From: Shewanella sp. Arc9-LZ
GTDB lineage: Bacteria > Pseudomonadota > Gammaproteobacteria > Enterobacterales > Shewanellaceae
Assembly: GCF_010092445.1 (NCBI RefSeq)
Contig: NZ_CP048031.1
Span: 3,410,001 to 3,474,000 of the forward strand
Reading direction: 5' to 3'
Length of the DNA stretch: 64,000 bases
Shown here piece after piece: positions 9,495 to 18,952 of the stretch. Made by a program: the position numbers and the translations under genes. Below the pieces are notes generated by a model, which saw only the letters and a program-made list of their open reading frames with translations, made no database searches and was not told where the DNA came from. Each line of letters begins with the position of its first letter. Position 1 is the first letter of the stretch.

Positions 9495-11285
9495 ATGCCA
9501 ATTTACCAAGCTCCTCTTCGCGATTATCAATTCATTCTATCTGAACTGCTTAATGTCTATCAACAAACTGATTTACGTGGTTTTGATGAGTTAGATGCTG
9601 AGCTAACTGATGCGATTTTACAAGGTGTTGCCGATTTCAGCACTGACATCATGTTGCCACTCAATGCCAGTGGAGACTTAGAAGGTTGTAAACTGGTTGA
9701 TGGTAAGGTCATTACCCCTACAGGGTTCAAGCAAGCTTATAAACAATACGTAGAAGATGGTTGGGCAACGTTAACTTGCGATCCTGAATTTGGTGGCCAA
9801 GGTTTACCCGAAGTTATCGGTACATTTGCAACCGAAATGAAAACAGCCACTAATATGGCGTTTGCCATGTATCCAGGCTTAACCCATGGGGCTTATTCAG
9901 CGATTCACGTTCACGGCAGCGATGCGCTAAAGCAAAAATATTTAGCCAAACTGGTCAGTGGTGAATGGACCGGCACCATGAACTTAACAGAGTCTCATGC
10001 GGGTACAGATTTAGCCTTACTGCGCACTAAAGCGGTTCCTGCTGGTGATGAACTGTTTGCTATTAGCGGTGAGAAAATTTTCATTTCGTCGGGCGATCAC
10101 GACTTAGCCGACAACATCATTCATTTAGTATTAGCGCGTTTACCAGATGCACCGGACGGTGTTAAAGGTATTTCATTATTTGCTGTACCTAAGTTTTTAG
10201 TGAATGCCGATGGTAGCTTAGGCGAAGCTAACAAGCTTAGCGCAACAGGTCTTGAGCATAAAATGGGCATTCATGGTAACTCAACGTGTGTGATGCATTT
10301 TGACGGCGCAATAGGTGAGCTTGTTGGTGCTGCACATCAAGGTCTAAAAGCCATGTTTACCATGATGAACCAAGCACGTTTAGGTGTCGGTATTCAAGGT
10401 TTAGGCGTATCAGATATTGCTTATCAAAATGCTCTCGTTTATGCCAAAGAGCGTATTCAAGGCCGTGCATTAAGTGGTGTTAAGCAGCCAGAGCAAGCTG
10501 CAGACTCATTATTAGTCCACGGCGACGTGCGTCGTATGTTGTTATCACAAAAGTCGTTCAACGAAGGTACACGTGCGCTAATGGGTCAACAAGCGCTGTG
10601 GCTTGACCAAGTAGAACGTCATACCGATCCAGAAAAAGCCAAACAAGCTAATGCACTTGCTGCGTTATTTACACCGATTGTTAAAGGCTTTGTCACCGAC
10701 CAAGGCTTTAAAGCTTGTGTCGATGCCCAGCAAGTCTATGGCGGCCATGGTTATATTAATGAATGGGGTATGGAGCAGTTTGTTCGTGATATCCGTATTG
10801 CAATGATTTACGAGGGCACAAATGGGGTACAAGCACTCGATTTAGTCGGCCGTAAATTACTTGCCGACAAAGGTGCAGCATTAACTTTGTGGTCAGGTAT
10901 GGTGAAGGAATTAATTCAGCAAAACGCGGCTAATGACGCAATGAAACCTTATCTTGCAGGCTTAATGGATGCCGCAGGCGATCTTGAAAAAGCGACCGGT
11001 TTTATTGTGCAGTCAGCCAGTAAGAATCCTGATCTCATTGGTGCAGCGTCAATGGCCTATATGCAGTTGTTTGGAATTACCGCACTAGCATGGATGTGGA
11101 CTCGCGTTGCAGCAACGTCATTAGCCGCATTAGAAGCGGGTACTGAAGAGACGGGTTTTTACCAAGCTAAACTTAAAACCGCACAATTCTTTATGAGCTA
11201 TTGGGGCAGCCAAACCCGCAGCTTACGCAAACAAATTGAATCGAGTAGTGCAGATATTGTCGATTTCGCAGAAGCCGATTTTTAA
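9495..11285 (+). CDS. Acyl-CoA dehydrogenase (596-aa type with extra C-terminal domain)
   Basis: A 596-aa flavoprotein that oxidises acyl-CoA to enoyl-CoA and passes electrons to ETF. Domains in order: short N-terminal extension, acyl-CoA dehydrogenase N-terminal domain, middle domain (GTMNLTESHAGTDL), C-terminal domain with AMIYEGTNGVQALDLVGRKL holding the catalytic Glu (about residue 440), then a C-terminal extension of about 130 residues typical of this long subfamily. The ATG follows CAAGGAATG. It is a single gene ended by a bidirectional terminator shared with tdk. The upstream LiuR-like palindrome and the nearby etfBA support a beta-oxidation role. Chain-length preference cannot be read from sequence. 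Confidence 0.9.
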   Translation: MPIYQAPLRDYQFILSELLNVYQQTDLRGFDELDAELTDAILQGVADFSTDIMLPLNASGDLEGCKLVDGKVITPTGFKQAYKQYVEDGWATLTCDPEFGGQGLPEVIGTFATEMKTATNMAFAMYPGLTHGAYSAIHVHGSDALKQKYLAKLVSGEWTGTMNLTESHAGTDLALLRTKAVPAGDELFAISGEKIFISSGDHDLADNIIHLVLARLPDAPDGVKGISLFAVPKFLVNADGSLGEANKLSATGLEHKMGIHGNSTCVMHFDGAIGELVGAAHQGLKAMFTMMNQARLGVGIQGLGVSDIAYQNALVYAKERIQGRALSGVKQPEQAADSLLVHGDVRRMLLSQKSFNEGTRALMGQQALWLDQVERHTDPEKAKQANALAALFTPIVKGFVTDQGFKACVDAQQVYGGHGYINEWGMEQFVRDIRIAMIYEGTNGVQALDLVGRKLLADKGAALTLWSGMVKELIQQNAANDAMKPYLAGLMDAAGDLEKATGFIVQSASKNPDLIGAASMAYMQLFGITALAWMWTRVAATSLAALEAGTEETGFYQAKLKTAQFFMSYWGSQTRSLRKQIESSSADIVDFAEADF

Positions 11286-11300
11286 TAAATAGTGACACAC

Positions 11301-11338
11301 AAAAAAGCCGCATCAATTAACTTGAAGCGGCTTTTTTA
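11301..11338. terminator. Bidirectional terminator between acyl-CoA dehydrogenase gene and tdk
   Basis: AAAAAAGCCGC and GCGGCTTTTTT form a stem with A and T runs on both sides, placed between convergent genes. It should stop transcription from either direction. Confidence 0.88.
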
Positions 11339-11359
11339 TTCAGTTAAGTTGGGTTTGAC

Positions 11360-11938
11360 TTAATCCCACAAAAACTCACGAAAATGCTTTCGACAAACCG
11401 ACTCGTAACTTTCATTACCGCCAATGGCAACCTGCTCGCCTTCACGCATCGGTTTACCGTCATGATCAAGACGCACGACCATGTTAGCTTTACGGCCACA
11501 ATGGCAGATAGTTTTAAGCTCAACCAATTTGTCAGCCCAGGCTAATAAATATTGGCTGCCTGGAAATAGTTCGCCTTGAAAATCATTGCGAAGACCGTAG
11601 CACAATACTGGAATATCCAGATTATCAACAACATGAGTAATCTGCCTAACTTGTTCTTTACTTAAAAACTGACTTTCATCAATCAATACGCAATGAATTT
11701 TTTGCTCATCATTCGACGTCGAAATTAACTCAATTAAATTATCAGTGCTACCGAACACCTGCGCTTCGGTTTCGATGCCGATACGTGATGACACTTTGCC
11801 GACACCATAACGATTGTCTATCGATGCCGTCATCACTAAAGTGTGCATACCGCGCTCACGATAATTATAAGAAGACTGCAGTAATGATGTTGATTTACCG
11901 GCATTCATCGCCGAATAATAAAAGTACAGTTGCGCCAA
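11360..11938 (-). CDS. tdk: Thymidine kinase
   Basis: A 192-aa type II thymidine kinase that phosphorylates thymidine to dTMP in the salvage pathway. The P-loop SAMNAGKST is at residues 9-17, the Walker B-like LIDESQFL is near residue 90, and the zinc site comprises CHCG and a later Cys in VCRKHF. Length is normal for the bacterial enzyme. It is a single gene. Confidence 0.96.
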   Translation of the reverse strand: MAQLYFYYSAMNAGKSTSLLQSSYNYRERGMHTLVMTASIDNRYGVGKVSSRIGIETEAQVFGSTDNLIELISTSNDEQKIHCVLIDESQFLSKEQVRQITHVVDNLDIPVLCYGLRNDFQGELFPGSQYLLAWADKLVELKTICHCGRKANMVVRLDHDGKPMREGEQVAIGGNESYESVCRKHFREFLWD

Positions 11939-12007
11939 AATGAAGCGTCCTAATGTTTAGCTAGTGAATGTCGTTCATATTACCTTTTCCAACATCGTAA
12001 TAACAAA

Positions 12008-12046
12008 TAAAAATGCCGTATTCATAACGAATACGGCATTTTTATT
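12008..12046. terminator. Terminator between tdk 5' side and nhaC-type gene
   Basis: AAAATGCCGTATTC and GAATACGGCATTTTT form a near-perfect 12-bp stem with a 5-base loop and T/A tracts on both strands. On the minus strand it lies just downstream of the nhaC-type gene and is the likely end of that transcript. Confidence 0.85.
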
Positions 12047-12097
12047 ACAGCTTAAATTGGACATTTACCTACATACAGTAGGGCTTAGTTCAAGAAA

Positions 12098-13654
12098 TTA
12101 CTTCTTAGCCCAAAAGTGTAATATCACAATGCTGATGACAAACAACACGCTACAGCAAACTAACCCTGCGATTAATGAGCCAGTAAAACCTAATACGGTG
12201 TAACCGACTAAACTGATGAAAGCGGCAATTAAGGCATACGGCAGTTGAGTAACCACGTGATCAATATGATGACAACTGGCACCGGTTGACGACAATATAG
12301 TGGTGTCAGAAATGGGCGAACAATGGTCGCCAAATACCGCGCCAGACAACACCGCAGCCAACATTGGTAACATCATGGTACTGTCACTTCCCATCGCCAT
12401 GTCTGCGGCAATAGGCAACATAATGCCAAACGTGCCCCAACTTGTACCAGTCGAAAAAGCAGTAATACCCGCTAACAAGAATAACACTGCAGGTAACATC
12501 GCAAACGGAATATTGTCAGTGGCTAAACTTGCCATGTATTTACCGGTTTCAAGCTGACCAATCACACTCGAAATTGTCCATGCAAAAAGCAATATGTAAA
12601 TGGCTGGCAACATAGAGCGCGCACCAACCGACATCCCTTTGAGTAACATAGACAAATCAACTTTTTGCTGAATCGCTAGAATGAGTGTTGCAATAAGACC
12701 AATTACAGAGCCAAAAAATAGTGACGAGCTAACATCGGTATTCTCAAATGCCCCGAGTACATTAAACGGTAAGTCTTTTGCTGCTAACACATCGGCGCCA
12801 CTTGACACCATAAAATACACTGTCGCAAACACCAATACCGCGATAGGTAAAAATAAGCCCATCACTTTACCGGTATCGGCTTCAGGTAAATCTGTAACAG
12901 CGCCAGGGGGTTGGCCTTTTGACTCATCAAACAAGTTACCCCGCAGTGCGTTTAATTCATGCTGGCGCATTGGGCCAACATCTAAGCTAAACGTTGCAAC
13001 ACACAGTAATAATAATAACGAAAAAATGGCATAAAAGTTCATTGGGATCATTTGAATAAAGACGCTCAAATGACCAGAATCTGTAAATCCATGAGCCGTT
13101 AAAATACCGCCAATTAAGGCGATAATATATGCACCCCAGCTAGATACGGGAGAAATAACACACACCGGCGCAGCGGTGGAATCAAGAATATAAGCTAATT
13201 TTGCACGCGAAATATGGTAGCGATCTGTGATTGGACGTGAAATCGAGCCGACGACTAAACTATTAAAGTAATCATCAATAAACACTACGCAGCCTAAAAA
13301 CATGGTCATTAACTTGGCATCACGTTTATTGCGAATACGCAATTTAGCCCAATCAGCAAAAGCACGAGCAGAACCACTGACAGTGATCAATGCTGTGATC
13401 ATACCCAGCACAATCAAAAAGCCTAAAATGTACACATTCCAACTGTTCAGTCCGGCGTCTTTCCAAACTAACTGGCTGGCTGTATTTAAAATATATTCGC
13501 CACTGCCAACCAATGAGAAATCGGTTAGTAATAAGGCGCCGAAAACAATGCCAACCCCTAAAGATAGCAATACTTTACGAGTTAAAATAGCCAGAGTAAT
13601 AGCCACAAGTGGTGGCAAAACAGAAAGTGCCGAATCGGCATAACTTATTATCAT
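12098..13654 (-). CDS. NhaC-family transporter, predicted lysine transporter
   Basis: A 518-aa polytopic inner-membrane protein of the NhaC/ion transporter superfamily. Hydrophobic segments run throughout, and conserved patches include FIDDYFNSLVVGSI (about residues 126-139), GTSWGTFGIMLPIA and GDHCSPISDTTILSSTGA. NhaC homologs are often annotated as Na+/H+ antiporters. The 5' leader here has all the marks of a lysine riboswitch, and NhaC-type genes under lysine riboswitches were earlier proposed to be lysine transporters (sometimes called LysW). I therefore favour lysine uptake or efflux coupled to Na+ or H+. The first ATG of the frame is used; its ribosome-binding site (GAAGAAA) is weak. 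Confidence 0.85.
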   Translation of the reverse strand: MIISYADSALSVLPPLVAITLAILTRKVLLSLGVGIVFGALLLTDFSLVGSGEYILNTASQLVWKDAGLNSWNVYILGFLIVLGMITALITVSGSARAFADWAKLRIRNKRDAKLMTMFLGCVVFIDDYFNSLVVGSISRPITDRYHISRAKLAYILDSTAAPVCVISPVSSWGAYIIALIGGILTAHGFTDSGHLSVFIQMIPMNFYAIFSLLLLLCVATFSLDVGPMRQHELNALRGNLFDESKGQPPGAVTDLPEADTGKVMGLFLPIAVLVFATVYFMVSSGADVLAAKDLPFNVLGAFENTDVSSSLFFGSVIGLIATLILAIQQKVDLSMLLKGMSVGARSMLPAIYILLFAWTISSVIGQLETGKYMASLATDNIPFAMLPAVLFLLAGITAFSTGTSWGTFGIMLPIAADMAMGSDSTMMLPMLAAVLSGAVFGDHCSPISDTTILSSTGASCHHIDHVVTQLPYALIAAFISLVGYTVLGFTGSLIAGLVCCSVLFVISIVILHFWAKK

Positions 13655-13710
13655 AATTTAATTATTTCTTCGTTGGATACGAATGGAGAAAAACTAGAAA
13701 TAAGGCTAAA

Positions 13711-13729
13711 CATACACAGGAAGTGTATG
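13711..13729 (-). promoter_or_regulatory. Hairpin between riboswitch and nhaC-type gene
   Basis: CATACAC and GTGTATG form a perfect 7-bp stem with a 5-base loop, directly downstream of the riboswitch aptamer. Only a short T run follows on the minus strand, so as a terminator it is weak. It is a candidate part of the expression platform. Confidence 0.45.
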
Positions 13730-13742
13730 CGTTAACTTAACT

Positions 13743-13947
13743 AGTAGCACTCCACAGTAATATCCATTTAATATGAATATCATTCTTTTTATCAAGTCGA
13801 TAAAAACACTATGACAGTGCAGTCCCTTTCGAGAACTGCCCCAACAAATGCGGCTGATAACCCCATTTATTTCGGCATTGCACCCTTTTATGTCGAATTA
13901 TTGGCATCACCCAATTCAACATGACTTTTATGCAACGCACCTCTACT
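13743..13947 (-). ncRNA. Lysine riboswitch (L box)
   Basis: Read on the minus strand the leader contains the L-box landmarks in order: AGAGGTGCG near the 5' end, AAGGGTGCAATGCCGAAA in the middle, GGGACTGCACTGTCATAGTG, then TGTGGAGTGCTACT at the 3' end. The P1 stem pairs AGTAG (5') with CTACT (3'). P2 has TTGAATTGG facing CCAATAATTCGA, and P3 pairs AAATAAATG with CATTTGTT. The L2 (GGTGATG) and L3 (TTATCAGCC) loops share a TGAT/ATCA complement for the kissing interaction. It should sense lysine and reduce expression of the downstream transporter gene. Confidence 0.9.
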
Positions 13948-14232
13948 TTTGTTGTTTGTAGTTAAAGCTCATTACACATAACGCGAACATACAATCATAA
14001 ATTACATATTCTGCGCCAGTAAAAAGCACTAAACAGCACGACAAATAACAACAACATCAATTTAAACCACAATTGCATAGCATTAGTTTAACGTTTTTAA
14101 ATCAAATGCACACTAGTGTAATGGGCACAAAAACAGCAACCGCATCAAACCCTGGATATTTGAACTGAATTTTTAAAAATCAACACCTAAACCAGTACTA
14201 AATCCAAGAGAAATCCAAGAGTAGCCCAATAA
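13948..14232. other. Intergenic stretch upstream of the lysine riboswitch
   Basis: AT-rich sequence that should hold the promoter of the riboswitch transcript on the minus strand. No open frame with a ribosome-binding site stands out. Confidence 0.5.
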
Positions 14233-14266
14233 AAAAGGTTTCTACCTTATGAGTAGAAACCTTTTA
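14232..14266. terminator. Terminator downstream of etfA
   Basis: AAAAGGTTTCTAC and GTAGAAACCTTTT make a perfect 13-bp stem with a 7-base loop, flanked by A/T runs. It lies about 90 bases after the etfA stop and closes the etfBA operon. Confidence 0.85.
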
Positions 14267-14355
14267 ATCGTACAACAGAACGTTTAATAGCGCGTCAAAG
14301 TCGGCTGAACAACACGAGCTTAATCAACGCCTCCGTTTAGCGACTTAACATCTGA

Positions 14356-15279
14356 TTAAACGAGGTTGTTCAATGCCGGTACCGCTTCAAATAAGTCGGC
14401 AACCAAACCATAATCCGCCACTTGAAAAATAGGGGCTTCAGGGTCTTTGTTAATGGCCACAATTACTTTTGAGTCTTTCATGCCAGCAAGATGTTGAATC
14501 GCGCCAGAAATACCCACTGCAATGTACAAGTTAGGGGCGACAATCTTACCCGTTTGGCCAACTTGCAAGTCGTTAGGTACAAAGCCCGCGTCTACAGCTG
14601 CACGTGATGCACCTACTGCTGCGCCTAACTTATCGGCTAGTTGTTCTAAAATGGCAAAGTTTTCACCGCTGCCCATACCACGGCCGCCAGACACAATAAT
14701 GCCAGCATTACCGAGTTCAGGACGGGCTGATTCAGTGAGTGACTGAGAAACAAACTCAGTTTTTGAATCAATTGCTTGGCTTAAGTTGATGACTTCAGCA
14801 CTGCCTGTTGATGCTACAACATCAAACGCACTTGAGCGCACAGTCATGACTTTCTTAGCATCTAAGCTTTGCACTGTTGCAAGCGCATTACCCGCATAAA
14901 TAGGGCGTACAAAAGTGTCACTGCTTACAACTTCAATCACTTCAGAAATCTGGGCAACGTCTAATAATGCTGCTACGCGAGGCAATGTATCTTTGCCTAT
15001 ACTGGTTGCTGCAGCCAGAATATGTTCATAGTCTCCGGCAATATCAACAACCAATTTTGATACATTTTCAGCTAGTTGAGCACCATATTGAGCAGCATCA
15101 GCCACTAACACTTTACTCACGCCCGCTAAACTTTGTGCTGCACTTACCGCAGCAGAACAATCAGCACCAGCAACCAGTACATGAATATCACCACCAATGG
15201 CTGCTGCAGCGCTAACTACTTTCGCCGTGTCAGTTTTCAGGCTGACATTATCGTGTTCTGCTAATACTAAAATGGTCAT
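14356..15279 (-). CDS. etfA: Electron transfer flavoprotein alpha subunit
   Basis: A 307-aa ETF alpha subunit. With EtfB it accepts electrons from acyl-CoA dehydrogenases and passes them to ETF-quinone oxidoreductase. The C-terminal FAD-binding region is seen in [16 protein letters not shown] and [35 protein letters not shown]. The start is one base after the etfB stop, so the pair is translated together. Confidence 0.96.
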   Translation of the reverse strand: MTILVLAEHDNVSLKTDTAKVVSAAAAIGGDIHVLVAGADCSAAVSAAQSLAGVSKVLVADAAQYGAQLAENVSKLVVDIAGDYEHILAAATSIGKDTLPRVAALLDVAQISEVIEVVSSDTFVRPIYAGNALATVQSLDAKKVMTVRSSAFDVVASTGSAEVINLSQAIDSKTEFVSQSLTESARPELGNAGIIVSGGRGMGSGENFAILEQLADKLGAAVGASRAAVDAGFVPNDLQVGQTGKIVAPNLYIAVGISGAIQHLAGMKDSKVIVAINKDPEAPIFQVADYGLVADLFEAVPALNNLV

Positions 15280-15280
15280 A

Positions 15281-16030
15281 TTAGATCACCTTCGCTTCAT
15301 TTTTTAACTTATCAACTAACTCTTCAACAGAAGACACCATGATGCCCGCTTTACGCTCAACAGGAGGTGTGACGCTAAGTACTGTTTGATGTGCTCTTAA
15401 GCTCACACCAAGATCAGCCACAGCCATAATCTCTAATGGTTTGCGTTTAGCTTTCATAATATTAGGTAATGAAGCATAACGAGGTTCGTTCAAACGTAAG
15501 TCTACCGTCACAATCGCAGGCAAAGGCATTTTCAGCGTTTGTAGTCCGCCATCGATTTCACGAGTGACCGTAATCATGTCACCATCAATTTTGACTTCTG
15601 ATGCAAATGTCGCTTGTGGCATATCAGTTAATGCTGCGAGCATTTGACCCGTTTGGTTATTGTCGCCGTCAATTGACTGCTTACCAAAAATAACGAGTTG
15701 TGCTTGCTCTTTTTCTTGCACTGCCTTTAACAGCTTAGCAATCGAAAGAGGCACTAACTCTTCATCGGTCTCAATATGAATCGCTCGGTCGGCACCCAGT
15801 GCCATTGCGGTTCTTAATTGTTCTTGCACCGCTTTAGGGCCAACACTTACCACTACAACTTCAGTGGCAATGCCAGCTTCTTTGAGGCGAACAGCTTCTT
15901 CTACCGCTATTTCGCAAAATGGGTTTAACGCCATTTTAAGGTTGGTCGTATCAACATTTGTGTTATCAGCTTTTACCCTGACTTTCACATTGGCATCAAC
16001 TACGCGTTTAACAGGCACCAATACTTTCAT
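15281..16030 (-). CDS. etfB: Electron transfer flavoprotein beta subunit
   Basis: A 249-aa ETF beta subunit beginning [20 protein letters not shown], with the signature [20 protein letters not shown] near residues 175-194. It binds AMP structurally and contacts the dehydrogenases. The ATG follows AGGAAGGAA. It is the first gene of etfBA, with a LiuR-like palindrome about 83 bases upstream. Confidence 0.96.
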   Translation of the reverse strand: MKVLVPVKRVVDANVKVRVKADNTNVDTTNLKMALNPFCEIAVEEAVRLKEAGIATEVVVVSVGPKAVQEQLRTAMALGADRAIHIETDEELVPLSIAKLLKAVQEKEQAQLVIFGKQSIDGDNNQTGQMLAALTDMPQATFASEVKIDGDMITVTREIDGGLQTLKMPLPAIVTVDLRLNEPRYASLPNIMKAKRKPLEIMAVADLGVSLRAHQTVLSVTPPVERKAGIMVSSVEELVDKLKNEAKVI

Positions 16031-16465
16031 AGGTTTTCCTTCCTACACCTTCAATGTATATGGACAACACACTGGCGTTCGCCAATGCAAGATGGGTTAA
16101 CTTTACGTCCTGTTAACGTTAACGTCAATCAAAGTCAAACGACTGTTTACATATTTTTTGTTATTGTGGTGGCAATCAAACTAAACAAGTAGTGGATCAT
16201 TAATTACTTAATGGGAATGCTTAATTAAAATTAATTGCATAATTAGATGATTTTATTTGATTCAATGCCAAATAGTTTCTATTATTACAGCTATATTCAG
16301 TATTGATTAAGCTGTATTAGTAATAATCAGAGAATTAATCTGACTTATATTAATAATAACGACCCAAATAAACAATATGAAGTACTGAAACTTACACGGA
16401 ACGTTGATACTTTTTATCTCTTATAACTTTTATTTTATAAATAAATCATTAGGAAACTATACAAC
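16031..16465. other. Divergent intergenic region etfB / hns
   Basis: A 435-base region that becomes very AT-rich towards hns. It carries a LiuR-like site near etfB. The hns side should contain an AT-rich, curved promoter, consistent with H-NS autoregulation. No gene is seen. Confidence 0.55.
16113..16128. promoter_or_regulatory. LiuR-like operator upstream of etfB
   Basis: TTAACGTTAACGTCAA matches the pattern TT-N-ACGTT-N-ACGT-N-AA seen upstream of the acyl-CoA dehydrogenase gene at 9352. It has a nearly palindromic ACGTT/AACGT core. A second, partial TTTACGT half-site lies just upstream, at about 16102-16108. Confidence 0.5.
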
Positions 16466-16876
16466 ATGAGTGACTTTTTAGACATATTAACCCACGGCCG
16501 TCGTTTTAAAGCTGCAGTAAAAGAATTGTCTCTTGATGATTTACGTGAAACAGCGGCGAAATTAGAAAAAATCATTACCGAACGTCAAGAAGAAGAGAAA
16601 TTAGAACTTGAAGCTAATGCAGAGCGTAACGCTCGTATTGCTGAAATTCTTGCTCAAATTGAAAACAGTGGTTTATCAATTGAAGATTTAGGTGATGTGA
16701 CCTCTTCTGTTAAAACAGCTAAACCTAAACGTGCACCGCGCCCACCAAAATATCAAATCACTGTTGATGGTGAATTAATTCAATGGACTGGCCAAGGTCG
16801 TATGCCTACCGTATTCAAACAACAAGTTGATAGCGGCAAAAATATGAGCGAATTCTTAATTCCTGGTATGGAATAA
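16466..16876 (+). CDS. hns: H-NS family nucleoid protein
   Basis: A 136-aa H-NS-type protein. The N-terminal dimerisation region (residues about 1-60) is rich in Glu, Leu and Lys as expected for a coiled coil. A Pro/Lys/Arg-rich linker (KPKRAPRPPK) follows, and the C-terminal domain contains the AT-hook-like core GQGRMP in WTGQGRMPTVFKQ. It binds curved AT-rich DNA and silences genes. AGGAAA precedes the ATG, and a strong terminator follows, so it is monocistronic. Confidence 0.93.
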   Translation: MSDFLDILTHGRRFKAAVKELSLDDLRETAAKLEKIITERQEEEKLELEANAERNARIAEILAQIENSGLSIEDLGDVTSSVKTAKPKRAPRPPKYQITVDGELIQWTGQGRMPTVFKQQVDSGKNMSEFLIPGME

Positions 16877-16918
16877 TTATTCTGATTAAGGGTTAACCAC
16901 ACCGTTATCCTTTAAAAT

Positions 16919-16954
16919 AAAAAAAGAGCTTACTTCGGTAAGCTCTTTTTTTAT
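16919..16954 (+). terminator. Terminator after hns
   Basis: AAAAAAAGAGCTTAC and GTAAGCTCTTTTTTT form a 9-10 bp stem closed by a TTCG tetraloop and followed by a T run, 45 bases after the hns stop. Confidence 0.92.
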
Positions 16955-17038
16955 AGCATTTGAGCGCTTTATCATCGCCATGAGAAAAGGTAAACTAACC
17001 ATCGTTGATCCATTCCCCATTAATAGAAGGCTACGGCT

Positions 17039-17434
17039 ATGACTTTTCCTCTTAAATATGCATTTATTGCCTCAGGTATAGCACTATTATTGAGCGCTTG
17101 TGCGAGTGATTATACGTTCAAAAGTAATTTAGACAGTAAAGCGATCAATGATTATTTTAAAGTCGGTGATGTACAGTTATATGAAGGAAACGATCAACCT
17201 AAAGGAACATTTGAAACTTTAGGTTTAGTGGAAGGCGAAGCCTGCCAAGAAAGCAAACAAGATGCACCACCGCAAATGGCCGTAGCACGAAGCAATGCCA
17301 GAAGAGCTGCTGCAGATATGGGTGCAAATGGTTTTGTGGTTAAAAGCTGTTTTATGATTACTGAAGCAGACAATAGTTGTTTTAGCCGTGCACTTTGTGT
17401 CGGTCAAGCCATTAAAACTCCTACAGAAAAATAA
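17039..17434 (+). CDS. rcsF: RcsF-like outer-membrane lipoprotein
   Basis: A 131-aa lipoprotein with a type II signal (lipobox LSAC, Cys21). The folded part has four Cys, in GEACQ, VKSC, DNSC and ALCVG, matching the nested disulfides of RcsF, plus the family core LGLVEGEACQESKQDAPPQ. RcsF senses envelope stress in enterics; here the downstream Rcs phosphorelay is not in view. Its place directly before trmO and close to proS is the same order as in E. coli and supports the call. Confidence 0.85.
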   Translation: MTFPLKYAFIASGIALLLSACASDYTFKSNLDSKAINDYFKVGDVQLYEGNDQPKGTFETLGLVEGEACQESKQDAPPQMAVARSNARRAAADMGANGFVVKSCFMITEADNSCFSRALCVGQAIKTPTEK

Positions 17435-17547
17435 CAACTCAATATATTATATTGGCTGCCCATAAATGATGAGTGCTCATATAACACTCATCAACATTTT
17501 TTATATTTGATTTATAACTCCCTTTGTTTGCTTAATTCAGGTATCGC

Positions 17548-18336
17548 ATGACACAAAGCAACGATCGACACAGTCAAACAGATCTAATGAATCATAAATC
17601 TAGCGTTCCGTTTAGCAGCCAATTAAATGCTGTTGCAATATGCAGAACACCTTACAAACAAAAGTTTGGTATTCCTCGTCAGCCAGGTTTAGTCAATGCG
17701 GTAGGTTATATAGAGTTTGAACCCGCGTTTAATCATATTGATGCAGTAAGAGGAATAGAGCAATATTCACACTTATGGTTATTATTCTGTTTCCATGAAA
17801 ATCTGGCTCAAGGTTGGAAAACCACCGTTCGCCCTCCTCGTTTAGGCGGCAATGAAAAACTGGGCGTTTTTGCTACACGCTCCACATTTCGTCCAAATGG
17901 TATTGGCCAATCAGTGGTAAAACTCCATGGAGTTATCCAACGTAAAGGAAAAGTGTGCTTAGTAATATCTGGAATGGATTTATTAGACGGCACGCCAATT
18001 GTCGATATTAAACCTTATATTCCTTTTTCTGATGCTATTTTAGACGCCAAAGGCGGCATAGCCCAAGAAGCCCCAATCCTCATCCCACTGACTTATACAT
18101 CGTTAGCGACAGAGCAAATAGATCACTACAGCCAACAAGAGCAGTACCAAGATTTAGCCGCGCTTATTGAAGGGGTATTGTCACAAGATCCTCGTCCTGC
18201 ATACAAAAAAGCCAAAAACGATCCCAAACTTTATCAAGTGGCTTTATACGACTTAGATATCTTTTGGCATATCACAGCTCAAGGTATTGAAGTGTTAGAA
18301 CTCAAACCGACAAAAGTTGAACTGCTGAAGGATTAA
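17548..18336 (+). CDS. trmO: tRNA (adenine37-N6)-methyltransferase TrmO
   Basis: A 262-aa TsaA-family protein that methylates N6-threonylcarbamoyladenosine 37 in tRNA-Thr using SAM. The N-terminal beta-barrel domain is seen in AICRTPYKQKFGIPRQPGLV and the motifs TRSTFRPNGIGQSVVKL and DLLDGTPIVDIKPYIPFSDA; a C-terminal domain of about 90 residues follows. The N-terminal 25 residues before SQLNAVAIC are not conserved, so a later start is possible, but no better-placed ATG is obvious. It sits between rcsF and a hexapeptide acyltransferase gene that starts 4 bases after its stop. Confidence 0.9.
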   Translation: MTQSNDRHSQTDLMNHKSSVPFSSQLNAVAICRTPYKQKFGIPRQPGLVNAVGYIEFEPAFNHIDAVRGIEQYSHLWLLFCFHENLAQGWKTTVRPPRLGGNEKLGVFATRSTFRPNGIGQSVVKLHGVIQRKGKVCLVISGMDLLDGTPIVDIKPYIPFSDAILDAKGGIAQEAPILIPLTYTSLATEQIDHYSQQEQYQDLAALIEGVLSQDPRPAYKKAKNDPKLYQVALYDLDIFWHITAQGIEVLELKPTKVELLKD

Positions 18337-18340
18337 ATCA

Positions 18341-18952
18341 ATGGCAGACATAGATTACCAAGCTCAACATAAAAAACGCTTATCATGGATGCCATGGCTG
18401 TATTTTTCACTTAAACCAAAACATTTAACATGGGCAAAACCTTGGCAAGATGACATTCAACAACGGCTATGTCAGCTTGAAACCATTCATGTAGGTGAAC
18501 AATGTTTTATTGCCCCACAAGCTCAGATTTTTGCCGAACCTGGTAGGGACATTATCATTGGCGATCAATGTATGATTGCCGCTGATGTGTTTATGCATGG
18601 CCCAATTGCCCTAGGCAATGAAGTGGCCATTAACCATGGCTGCAGCTTAGATGGGGGCCGTAACGGTATCAAAATTGGCAGCCAAACACGTATTGCTAAC
18701 AACGTCACGATTTATGCTTTTAACCATGGTATGTCACCCAGCGCACCCATTTATAAACAACCCGCGACATCAAAAGGTGTAGTGATAGGCCAGGATGTAT
18801 GGATTGGCGCTCAGGCAGGCATTGTTGACGGTGTCACCATTGGGGATTGTGCGGTGATTGGCATGGGCTGCATTGTTACAAAAGATGTACCCGATTTTGC
18901 CATTGTTGCTGGAAATCCTGCCCGAGTTATTGGCGACCGACGCGATAAATAA
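18341..18952 (+). CDS. Hexapeptide-repeat acyltransferase (left-handed beta-helix)
   Basis: A 203-aa protein with repeated hexapeptide-like units (IIIGDQCMIAADVFMHG, IKIGSQTRIANNVTIY, VVIGQDVWIGAQAGIVDGVTIGD) and the usual end AIVAGNPARVIGDR. It belongs to the maltose/galactoside O-acetyltransferase type, which transfers acetyl from acetyl-CoA; the active-site His is likely in FNHG (about residue 128). The acceptor is unknown. It starts 4 bases after trmO and is probably co-transcribed with it. Confidence 0.82.
   Translation: MADIDYQAQHKKRLSWMPWLYFSLKPKHLTWAKPWQDDIQQRLCQLETIHVGEQCFIAPQAQIFAEPGRDIIIGDQCMIAADVFMHGPIALGNEVAINHGCSLDGGRNGIKIGSQTRIANNVTIYAFNHGMSPSAPIYKQPATSKGVVIGQDVWIGAQAGIVDGVTIGDCAVIGMGCIVTKDVPDFAIVAGNPARVIGDRRDK

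Noticed and set aside
12681..13643. Open frames antisense to the NhaC-type gene
   Set aside because: They are shadows of a strongly supported membrane transporter gene.
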